A stretch of 64,000 bases of DNA, taken from contig NZ_JBQAJM010000008.1 in NCBI RefSeq assembly GCF_052030685.1, positions 21,186 to 85,185 on the forward strand. Direction: 5' to 3'. The stretch's first letter is position 1. Every line of letters begins with the position of its first letter. Positions 52,691 through 60,859 of the stretch are shown here, piece by piece. Under the pieces are notes generated by a model. It did no database searches. It was not told where the DNA came from and was given only the letters and a program-made list of their open reading frames with translations. Origin of the DNA: Caedibacter sp052030685 (GTDB lineage Bacteria > Pseudomonadota > Gammaproteobacteria > Francisellales > Francisellaceae). Position numbers and translations under genes: made by a program.

Positions 52691-53386
52691 CTACTCCTTT
52701 GTTAGCTTTGTTTGGCTTTGTAACATATAGCCAACGCCATATATACTTTTGATTAACTTATCCTTGTTATTTCTTTTGAAAATATTTCTAAGTTTATGTA
52801 TTGTAATATCAACTATTCGATCGCTTTCAAAAGATCTGAATTGATTAATTCTTTCAAATATTTGACCTCTGGGGACTACTTGAAAGGGATGTTCAAGTAG
52901 TATTTCTAAGGTTTTGTGCTCTGTATAACTGATTTCTAATACTTCTGTCGATCCAACCTGCATCAATGTCATTGGGACATTTTTTAAAATAAAATCATCG
53001 AATCTATAAGAATATTTTTTCTTTTGGCTGTAAAGATCAATAGTGACAAAATCTGTTTGCTGAGCATATAGGTTAAAGGATACTCTAACCAAAATATCTA
53101 ATGGCAAAGGGGCATTTAAAGAGCACAAAAGCCCACGACGATAATACTTATATAAATTTTGCTTTTGATAATTAGGTGGAAGCAATAAAATAACTTTTGA
53201 GAGACTATTTATTAACCCCAAACTACTTTTGCTTGAAGTGTTTAAAGTGTGGTCGATTATGCAGATGTCAGCTTCGTTTATATATTCATCGTGGAAATTA
53301 ATTGTGACTGTTTGTTTTTTTCTCAAAAAAAGAGTCTTTAACTGCTCTTTTAAAAGCAAATTTTTGGATTCTATAAAAATGCGCAT
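52691..53386 (-). CDS. Orphan OmpR-type winged-helix regulator with degenerate receiver
   Basis: This protein has about 231 aa from ATG 53386 (GGAG 7 bases upstream). The N-terminal half (1-115) keeps the size and strand pattern of a receiver, with ADICIIDHTLN at the phospho-acceptor position. The second acidic pair after strand 1 is absent (IFIESKNLLL) and the conserved Lys-Pro is replaced by NAPLP, so phosphorylation signalling is doubtful. The C-terminal half is a PhoB-type winged helix ending SIYGVGYML. No kinase is adjacent. It may control the secreted-protein genes downstream, which is inference from position only. Confidence 0.78.
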   Translation of the reverse strand: MRIFIESKNLLLKEQLKTLFLRKKQTVTINFHDEYINEADICIIDHTLNTSSKSSLGLINSLSKVILLLPPNYQKQNLYKYYRRGLLCSLNAPLPLDILVRVSFNLYAQQTDFVTIDLYSQKKKYSYRFDDFILKNVPMTLMQVGSTEVLEISYTEHKTLEILLEHPFQVVPRGQIFERINQFRSFESDRIVDITIHKLRNIFKRNNKDKLIKSIYGVGYMLQSQTKLTKE

Positions 53387-53404
53387 AATTATCTCCTCAA
53401 CCAA

Positions 53405-53686
53405 TTTTTAACATCGTTAAGTAGAGTCTATTCATGTGCTTGTTAAAAATACGTAATAAAAGTTTAAATGTTTTGATAAAGTAAGTTTGCCAATCCAAAA
53501 CAGTACCTAGATTCCAGTTGTCGTTCGTGGTCTACTATAATTCTATGCGATTGTAGATAGATACCCTGAGTAACCCCGTGGTTCTTGAGCGTCAGATCCG
53601 TTGCACAACTTCGTTATGCGGTAACCTCATTCACCCACGGGTATCACTCGTGGTGCTCTGTCTTCGACCGCATAGAGATATCTTAT
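53405..53686. other. 282-bp non-coding patch with higher GC
   Basis: This lies between the orphan regulator and the LRR-like gene. Bases about 53510-53680 are richer in G and C than the surroundings. They contain a split inverted repeat: ATACCC and CCGTGG, 9 bases apart near 53560-53580, against CCACGGGTAT near 53636-53645. The 63-codon open frame across it has no ribosome-binding site. It looks like a fragment of an inserted repeat; its family is not recognised. Confidence 0.4.
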
Positions 53687-54571
53687 TTATCTATCGATCA
53701 CCACAACCTTTATACCGAATTGAGTCAGATTATCTTTAATAAATTTTTCATCCTCTTTGGGCACAGTTCCTACTAAAATGATCTTCTCCAAGCTATTCAC
53801 TTTATTTAAATCTGTTAAAAAATTAAAACTCAAGCGGTTACCCCCTATAGTAATGCTCTTTATATTCAACTTCTTTAACATTAAGATAAAATCAAAATCA
53901 TCATGATAGTTTTTGGCAAAAGAAATATCTAGATGCTTCAAATTTGTTAATCTATCTATTGCTTTTTCATCAAAATAATTGTAATTATCATAAGATAGCA
54001 GAGGAAGCCTTAGTTCTTCTAAAGATTCATTACTCACAATGGAATCAATAGCTTTTTTGTAAGTCTTACTAGTATAGGCCCTCCATTTGCGCGGAAATTT
54101 TAATTTCTTTAAATTTGTGCATTTATTTTTAATTGCGATTCTAAAAAAGTCGTGCTCGACTCTTTCCGTAGCATAGAAAAAATCTAGCTCTTCAACTGAA
54201 TCAACATAAACAACATAACCTAAGTTAATGTTTTCTATTAAACTATCAAGCGATAGTATATTGGTTTCGTATACGTGATCATCACCATCAAAGTAATGCG
54301 TATATCTAACTTTCACAATTCCATCAGGAGCAATAGATATACTTTTTAATGCATAACTTTCAGAAGCCACACAACAAGAATAATTTTTTAGCTCTTTAGA
54401 GGTGGGGGCTAAAAAAGAGGAGATTACGCCTTTGATGTTATGACTAACAAAATAAGTCGGCTTTTTAGCGTTTCCCTTAACTGCGCTGAAATCAGGATCA
54501 TTTCCAGCAAAAGAATTGCTACGTATAAAAATAATAGTCAAAATCAAAATGCTTTTAATTACTTTACTCAT
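53687..54571 (-). CDS. Secreted leucine-rich-repeat-like protein
   Basis: This 294-aa exported protein has a signal peptide at about 1-22 (SILILTIIFIRSNSFAG). From about residue 150 to the end, spaced Leu/Ile segments recur with roughly 23-26 residue period: NLKKLKFPRKW, SLEELRLPLLS, NLKHLDISFAK, NIKSITIGGN, SLEKIILVGT. This is the pattern of irregular leucine-rich repeats. The first half has no known domain. Two adjacent cysteines (YSCCVAS) lie near 66. Binding to a host or surface protein is plausible but unproven. It is next to an IS66 transposase. Confidence 0.65.
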   Translation of the reverse strand: MSKVIKSILILTIIFIRSNSFAGNDPDFSAVKGNAKKPTYFVSHNIKGVISSFLAPTSKELKNYSCCVASESYALKSISIAPDGIVKVRYTHYFDGDDHVYETNILSLDSLIENINLGYVVYVDSVEELDFFYATERVEHDFFRIAIKNKCTNLKKLKFPRKWRAYTSKTYKKAIDSIVSNESLEELRLPLLSYDNYNYFDEKAIDRLTNLKHLDISFAKNYHDDFDFILMLKKLNIKSITIGGNRLSFNFLTDLNKVNSLEKIILVGTVPKEDEKFIKDNLTQFGIKVVVIDR

Positions 54572-54620
54572 TTATATTCCTCTTGTATTTATTAAATATT
54601 GGTAACTACTCAGCAGCTTG

Positions 54621-55946
54621 TTAATTGAACTGTGGGGTTTTGCCATTAAAGACATCTGCGATGATATCAATAATCTTCCACCCCTGTTTGCGAGCAGTCG
54701 ATAATAATGTGCGAATACGCACAAACTTTTGAGCGCCAGTTTCACTACGAAAGCAGCCTGATACCTTTTGTTTTACCTTCATCATGCGCAAGTCATTCTC
54801 CGCCTGATTATTAGTAAAAGGCACTTCTGAATCATAGATAAATCTAAGCACGTCATTCTTGTAATCACGCAATCGTAATAATAAGTTGTGCCCAGTTCGT
54901 CGCTTTTTTCTACCTCGTTTACCAGTGCTTGCTAAAGGCATCAAAATCTCATGGTATTTAAGACCATTCGCTACAATTCGATAATAAGTTTTACTGATTA
55001 AGATCTGTTTATCAGGCAATAGCACCGATTGTTCTGATGTGTTTACCAAGTGACAGCTTTTCCTCAATAATCTCATCATACGTTTTGCCCAAATTTCACC
55101 ATCCTCAGCTAAAGATCGTAGCTCACGCAAGTGATGGGCATTGCATAATGCATGACTTACACCCTCAAGTGTAAAATAGGATCTCCAATGATCATGAACC
55201 ACGATACCTGTTAGACTAGACAGTAGAGATTTACGCTTAGGACTCACGTGATAATAGGTATAATCAGCATTTGAACAAACATGTAACCATTGGGTTCTTG
55301 AGCATATGCGATAACCGGTCTCATCTAAATGTTTAACTGGAGCACTTTTGAGCTTATCAAAAACCATTTGCTCAAATTCAATCAATTGATCAGCACACGT
55401 TTGACTAAACTCTGCAATACTTGCAGTGGCTACACTGACACCAAATAAATCCTCTAACAACTGCTGAGTTCGTTGCTCAGGAATAAAGTGTTGATTTTGC
55501 AAATACATCGCATAGCTTTTTAGGTTATTGCCGTACTGCACCGGCGCATTAATACCCTCTGGAAAACTTGCGGTCGTATATTTCTGACAATTTGGACAGC
55601 ACTTTTTCTCATGACAATATTCAATTACCTTAAGCTTTGGCATTTGAGGTAGATCATGTAACTGGCGTCTTACATACTCTTGCGCCTTTGTGTCACTTAA
55701 ATCACTTTGGCAATGATCGCAACTCGTTACAGATTTAGTCACAACTTCATCCGGTTTAGCTTGACCAAGATTGCTACCATTATGACCTTTTTGATCACCT
55801 GATTGCTTCTTGGTAGTCTTGGATTTAAGTTTACCTTTTTCGCTGACACTGTTATTTTTGTTAGGACGTGACAAACCATCGCTTGAAGGCGGTATGGTAC
55901 TAGATATTATATAAATTGTTTTTCTGAGTTTTTTTGCACTTAGCAT
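54621..55946 (-). CDS. IS66-family transposase (TnpC)
   Basis: This 441-aa IS66 TnpC-type transposase begins in the PPSSDGLSRPNK linker, followed by a zinc-binding block (CDHCQSDL and CCPNCQKYT). The DDE domain has HLDETGYR, VVHDHWRSYF, CNAHHLREL, and the glutamate in FTNNQAENDLRMMKVKQK. The N-terminal helical domain expected before PPSSDG is missing or garbled (KKLRKTIYIIS). There are no TnpA/TnpB genes, and I found no matching inverted repeats at either side. It is either a single-gene IS66 variant or a 5'-truncated, probably inactive copy. Confidence 0.87.
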   Translation of the reverse strand: MLSAKKLRKTIYIISSTIPPSSDGLSRPNKNNSVSEKGKLKSKTTKKQSGDQKGHNGSNLGQAKPDEVVTKSVTSCDHCQSDLSDTKAQEYVRRQLHDLPQMPKLKVIEYCHEKKCCPNCQKYTTASFPEGINAPVQYGNNLKSYAMYLQNQHFIPEQRTQQLLEDLFGVSVATASIAEFSQTCADQLIEFEQMVFDKLKSAPVKHLDETGYRICSRTQWLHVCSNADYTYYHVSPKRKSLLSSLTGIVVHDHWRSYFTLEGVSHALCNAHHLRELRSLAEDGEIWAKRMMRLLRKSCHLVNTSEQSVLLPDKQILISKTYYRIVANGLKYHEILMPLASTGKRGRKKRRTGHNLLLRLRDYKNDVLRFIYDSEVPFTNNQAENDLRMMKVKQKVSGCFRSETGAQKFVRIRTLLSTARKQGWKIIDIIADVFNGKTPQFN

Positions 55947-56002
55947 GTGGAGTGTCTCTATGGTTATGATTGTCAGAGGCGAATTTTATTGAGTTAAATG
56001 TT

Positions 56003-56110
56003 TCAAATTATTCCTAAATGCTCACAACCAAACATTTCCTTGCCACTTTTAGGCATGGTGGAGTCATCTAAGTATAATATTATGAAGTAAATATAATGAT
56101 TAAGTTATGG
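56003..56110 (-). pseudogene. Possible fragment of a DDE transposase
   Basis: On the minus strand an open frame ending at 56003 contains LDDSTMPKSGKEMFGCEH, close to the catalytic DD(S/T)..pK.GK pattern of several DDE transposases. It lacks a start and stops at once after this segment. Together with the IS66 gene it suggests repeated insertion here. The rest of the 297-bp gap to 56243 holds the promoter of the PI-PLC gene and nothing else recognised. Confidence 0.35.
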
Positions 56111-56243
56111 CTAATTGTTTATCAGGCTAAACACAACCTATCATTATAACTCTTACATTTTTATTACATTCTAATATCATTAATGATACGTTCTATTGAT
56201 TATTCTCTTACTTGTCCAAACAAGAAGAAATTAGGAGAATAAA

Positions 56244-58007
56244 ATGAAAAAGTTATCACTATTGGTTAGTTTGATTAGTGCCACTATAGCAAGTCAATCT
56301 TTTGCATTAGAGTCATACGCTTGTATATCAAACGAAACTTCTCATGCTGTTAAATTAAAAATCTCTCAAGTAGATAACTTTGATTGGGATAATAAAAATG
56401 AAAGACCCGATACGCAGTTTGATGGTAAAGAGCTTGGACCATATGATGCAGTTTGTGCTACCCTAAACACTAAATCGAGAGCAGACGGCTCCCCTTACCG
56501 AGTAACATTAGAAAATATTGATACAAAAGAAGATATTGCTACAGCAAGAGTTAATCAACAGCAAGCACACATAACGGTAGATCATAAAATTTTTAATCAA
56601 GACCGCAATGAAAGTGACGGCGCTTCAAACCAGTACCATGGATATTGGTCAACAGGTTATAACACTAGTGAGTTAAGAGGGACAAGCACTTTGGTTTTTG
56701 CAGATAAGGATTTATCTGCTGATACTAATATTGAATTATCAAATTGGCAAAGCAAGCTAAGCGATGATACTTTATTAAAAGAAGTCACATTACCAGGAGC
56801 TCATGATGCTGGTGTTAACAATGCCTCACCAGTAAGCCGACATGGAGCAGCCTTAGAGGATTCATATGTAGCAGCCCAAGAGTATGATATTAGAGGGATG
56901 TTAAATTATGGGACACGATATTTTGACTTAAGACCTTATGATAATAATGGGGTTCTGCGCGCAGGACATTTTGGCAGCGCTGGGGGAGGGTATGGTCAAA
57001 AGATTGTAAATATATTTGATGGTGCAGTTACATTTCTAAATAGTCACCCAAGTGAGTTTGTTGTATTTGCCATTACTCATACTGAGTCTGATGCACCTGA
57101 TGACGGTGAAGCTCATCGTAGTGAAACAGCCAAAAAGATTTTAGCACTTTTAGGAAGTCAAGATTATTCAAAATATATTTATAGATCAAATTCAAATGAT
57201 CTTTTAAATACACCAATTGAGAAACTAAGAGGAAAAATGATACTTCTTTTTGATAAAAACAATGGTTATGAAGGAAGCTCTGAAAATGGTGTTTTTTCAA
57301 ACTCAATTATTTCTGGTTCTTATGCAAACACTTACCATGTTGCTGGTATGGAGAAAGATCAATTGTCAAAGCTTGAACATAGAAAATCAAACGCACTTTT
57401 TTATTTAAGTTGGGAGTTGACTGCTAGTGAAAAATCATTGCAATTTGCTATTAGACCATTAAGTAATATCGCAAATGGTTATTTGATGAAAAATGCTTTT
57501 GATTTTGGCGCATATGAGAAGGTTCCCAATATTGTGCAGTATGACTTTAATACTCCTAGTCTGAATAATGGTCTTATTAATCAAGTAAATAATATAACCA
57601 CGATGTTTATTGATATTCCAGTAAGCAGTCTGATATTTCCTAATTCTATAACGCTTTCATCAGAGTATGGTCATGGGTATTCGTATAATACATCGGCAGT
57701 TTTTCATAAAAATGGGAAGCCATATCAACGTCTATATCTTAAATTTATGGGTATGATGCATGAAGATGATACCGCTGTGAAATTAACTGCTTACTCTCCT
57801 GAGACGCAAGTAAAAACAATTTTAATTGAGAGAAAAAGATCAGAAGAAGGATATGAGATTATAATCAAGGGTGGTAGCGAGAAGACTTTACGGATGGTTA
57901 AGACAAATAAAAATAATAATTTTTATAAGGTGAATCTTGATTATTTAGTGCAAGAAAGCGCTTATAAGATCGATAGCTTTGATAGAGTTGGGGATAGAGA
58001 TCAGTAG
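56244..58007 (+). CDS. Secreted PI-PLC X-domain phospholipase
   Basis: This 587-aa exported protein has a signal peptide at about 1-21 (ending SQSFALES). An N-terminal beta domain (about 22-150) precedes a bacterial PI-specific phospholipase C X domain. VTLPGAHDAG holds the first catalytic His (187), GTRYFDLRPY the substrate Arg and Asp region (223-232), and RAGHFG the second His (242). A HPSEFVVFAITHTES strand follows. The last 130 residues form another beta-rich, unassigned domain. Likely action is cleavage of phosphatidylinositol or GPI anchors, which are eukaryotic lipids. It has TTAGGAG translation signals and is first in the secreted cluster. Confidence 0.85.
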   Translation: MKKLSLLVSLISATIASQSFALESYACISNETSHAVKLKISQVDNFDWDNKNERPDTQFDGKELGPYDAVCATLNTKSRADGSPYRVTLENIDTKEDIATARVNQQQAHITVDHKIFNQDRNESDGASNQYHGYWSTGYNTSELRGTSTLVFADKDLSADTNIELSNWQSKLSDDTLLKEVTLPGAHDAGVNNASPVSRHGAALEDSYVAAQEYDIRGMLNYGTRYFDLRPYDNNGVLRAGHFGSAGGGYGQKIVNIFDGAVTFLNSHPSEFVVFAITHTESDAPDDGEAHRSETAKKILALLGSQDYSKYIYRSNSNDLLNTPIEKLRGKMILLFDKNNGYEGSSENGVFSNSIISGSYANTYHVAGMEKDQLSKLEHRKSNALFYLSWELTASEKSLQFAIRPLSNIANGYLMKNAFDFGAYEKVPNIVQYDFNTPSLNNGLINQVNNITTMFIDIPVSSLIFPNSITLSSEYGHGYSYNTSAVFHKNGKPYQRLYLKFMGMMHEDDTAVKLTAYSPETQVKTILIERKRSEEGYEIIIKGGSEKTLRMVKTNKNNNFYKVNLDYLVQESAYKIDSFDRVGDRDQ

Positions 58008-58138
58008 ATTGCGTAGGTTTGATTACATAGGAGTAATATCCCACGGAAGTCATTTAACTCAAGCAATATTAATAATGAAATCAAAATATTCTTAGTAATT
58101 ATATACCAATTTAATATCAATCAATAGAGGATAACAAC

Positions 58139-60715
58139 ATGTTGAAAAAAACAATCACTATTTTAACTGGTACATTAATCTTAAACACAACTGTTACAAG
58201 TTTTGGTAATGTTAACTCAAACTTGCTACCAAAAGAAACTCATCAGGCCGTTAAAGCAAATATGATCGAAGGAATTAATAATCTTACTTCTTCACAATTA
58301 CCTAAGAAGCAGGTGGTAGGTGATATAACTGACGATATATTTGGGCAATTTGCAAAAGCAGCAGCTGCTGCAACAGCACAAGCAATTTTTGGGTTTGATG
58401 CAACGGATCCAAAGCAGATATTATCTAATGTTTTCGGAATTGATGTTAGCGACCCTGTTACCGATAGCCTAGCAAGGATTGAAAAGGAATTAGCAAAGAT
58501 AGATGATAAAATTGATCATCTAGATCAGGCAACTAGAAGTTTAATCGATAAGGTTGATTGGCAAAGTATGCAAGCTGCATGGAAGGAAATTTCAAATGGT
58601 GGAAAGGCTGGGAACCCAGCATTAGCATTGGCACCAAGGGAAGAAGGTGGTAATGGCTTAGACAATCAGATGATTTACTCTGGTGTGGTAAATGCGTTAG
58701 CAAATAACGCAGATTTAAATAAGCTTGGCTTTAAAAACTATGACGGGAATATTGCTGGGTTTATTAATAGACTTTCCTCTGATGATGCAAATAAAGCAGC
58801 TGACATTATATTTGGGCATAATGAAACGACTGGAATTATTACGTCAGCTTCTTTAACGGAGATAAGCAAATTCATCAATGGAATTACAAATGGAAAATAC
58901 TCACAAACAGGTAATTTAGGCATTGAGCTTGGATCCCCTTTGACTAATTTTTTAGACTTATATTTAGGGAATATCTATAAAACATATGCTGATGCGTATT
59001 ACAAAGATACCAATAACAATTTGAAAGACTTTAACAGCTATTTGAGCGCATCCAGGTATGAAATGTTAAACTTGCAATATCAAATCACGATGGGATTAAT
59101 TATTGGCAATAGTATAGAAAGAGCCGTTCTTGGTATGCAAAATAATCCGAACATTACAGATAACGATGTTAAGGAAAAAATAGGTAGTTTAGCAACTACA
59201 ATCCAAAAAGCATCTAACGTCCCAGATGTACAAAGTCTTGATGAAATGTATTTAAAAGCGAGTGACTATGTGAATAAAGTATTTGATGATCCGTCACAGG
59301 TCGACACATCAGGCTCTGGAAATGCGGGGCGCTTTTATGACAGGCTTAGTAATGATTATATTTTGACGAGATCAGGCGCTGACATTGCTAATGGTTCAAT
59401 AAACGCCAAACCAGGTAGAAACTTTGATCCACTTCTTGAGACTTCAACTGAGTATCAACGTTATTGCAAAACAATTGGGGTATATGATGATGCTCTCTTT
59501 GCAGAATGTCTTGTGGCACCAGATGGTAATGACCAAAGTGATTGTTCCAAAGATTCAGATAGTTGCAAAAAAATGATATATGGTATTAATATCAATAATG
59601 CTTTATCTGACTCTGATGCAGAAGAGGCTCAAGAAAAATATTCAAATGTAACAAGAAAAATTTCATTCTATTTACCAGCTAATAAGCCAAACCACGATGC
59701 ACATTTAATTGCTACAGATGGTGCCAGTGATAGAGGAGAAAATACCAACTTGCTAGAATATTCAACATCTATAGCTTATGAAAGTTATAGAAATCGTGAC
59801 TATTTTGAAAAGTTGATTGACTATACGTTACCTTACAGTTTCTATAAGGATCAAAACCCATCTGACATTGGTGATAATGTTGCTAATGGCACACCTATTG
59901 GGTTATTTATGGGCGGTTCAAATACTTTTGAAGGCGGGGCTGATGAAAATGATTGGATTTACTCACGTGATTATCATGATGGAAGTACAAATCTTCACGA
60001 TGATGGAACATTCAAAGACGATGCAAAAGCCTATTACGTCAATTATCTTGAGACACCGTCTGGAAATCCTATTTATTATACACAATATTTTGATATATAT
60101 GCTAATGCTTATGGTACTTCTTATTCAGGGGGAACTCGCTATTATCTCGAGACTGGAGTGGGATGCCTGTCAAATGATACTCGATGTAATAAAGGTGTAG
60201 AGGATAATGGCCCCTATATTGGTAGTCACTCAATGCCTCGTGCAAAAATAGATATCCCAGGTATTAATGATAAAGCAACAGGGTTTGCTTTACTTGGTAG
60301 AACTATAGATTATCAAATGCAGGTAGATGATTCTTCTGATATGGGTGCAGGACGTTTTCATTGGAGCTTGTTAATACTTAATAGTCAGTATTTTACAAGT
60401 GATTTATCTGATGATCCAACAAACTCAGTGATTAATCGCATTGGAGGAGGCTTCCGTAATAAGTGTTACATGAATACCTCTGGAGAGCCAACATGTTATT
60501 ATCAAACCTATGATACGAATCAAAATACGTATGATTTAGTGAAGACAAATTTAGAAGCAGACTCTGTAGAGTTACTTGCTAGAGCTAAAAACTTTACAAC
60601 TTCAGATCGCGCTTATTCGTTACTTGATGCAGTGGTAAGTAGCAAAAGTGCAGCGTTGAATCTGGCTGGAAGTATTTGGCACAATTTAGGAGATTTCAAC
60701 CCCCATTATGACTAA
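58139..60715 (+). CDS. Large secreted protein of unknown family, toxin-like layout
   Basis: This 858-aa exported protein has a signal peptide at about 1-23. An Ala-rich hydrophobic helix (AKAAAAATAQAIFGF, about 72-86) is followed by a coiled-coil segment (LARIEKELAKIDDKIDHLDQ, 111-130) and a helical stretch to about 430 with a hydrophobic YQITMGLIIGN. The second half (about 440-858) is beta-rich, Asn/Asp/Tyr-rich, with a few cysteines. I recognise no family. The helical front with an amphipathic membrane-like part and a beta tail resembles the layout of pore-forming toxins, which is only suggestive. Neighbours are a PI-PLC and other secreted proteins. Confidence 0.6.
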   Translation: MLKKTITILTGTLILNTTVTSFGNVNSNLLPKETHQAVKANMIEGINNLTSSQLPKKQVVGDITDDIFGQFAKAAAAATAQAIFGFDATDPKQILSNVFGIDVSDPVTDSLARIEKELAKIDDKIDHLDQATRSLIDKVDWQSMQAAWKEISNGGKAGNPALALAPREEGGNGLDNQMIYSGVVNALANNADLNKLGFKNYDGNIAGFINRLSSDDANKAADIIFGHNETTGIITSASLTEISKFINGITNGKYSQTGNLGIELGSPLTNFLDLYLGNIYKTYADAYYKDTNNNLKDFNSYLSASRYEMLNLQYQITMGLIIGNSIERAVLGMQNNPNITDNDVKEKIGSLATTIQKASNVPDVQSLDEMYLKASDYVNKVFDDPSQVDTSGSGNAGRFYDRLSNDYILTRSGADIANGSINAKPGRNFDPLLETSTEYQRYCKTIGVYDDALFAECLVAPDGNDQSDCSKDSDSCKKMIYGININNALSDSDAEEAQEKYSNVTRKISFYLPANKPNHDAHLIATDGASDRGENTNLLEYSTSIAYESYRNRDYFEKLIDYTLPYSFYKDQNPSDIGDNVANGTPIGLFMGGSNTFEGGADENDWIYSRDYHDGSTNLHDDGTFKDDAKAYYVNYLETPSGNPIYYTQYFDIYANAYGTSYSGGTRYYLETGVGCLSNDTRCNKGVEDNGPYIGSHSMPRAKIDIPGINDKATGFALLGRTIDYQMQVDDSSDMGAGRFHWSLLILNSQYFTSDLSDDPTNSVINRIGGGFRNKCYMNTSGEPTCYYQTYDTNQNTYDLVKTNLEADSVELLARAKNFTTSDRAYSLLDAVVSSKSAALNLAGSIWHNLGDFNPHYD

Positions 60716-60859
60716 TGATCTAAGCTGAAAATTTCACGAACGGTTCTTCATTGGACATTACAATAAATTTACATTTTATTGCAAAAAAATCAACAGTATA
60801 TCCATTATATTTATCAAGCCAACCAAGTAAACATTTAAAAAGAATCACAGGATAATATT

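Noticed and set aside
53585..53776. 63-codon open frame on the plus strand
   Set aside because: It overlaps the 3' end of the LRR-like gene, has no ribosome-binding site and runs through the GC-richer repeat-like patch.
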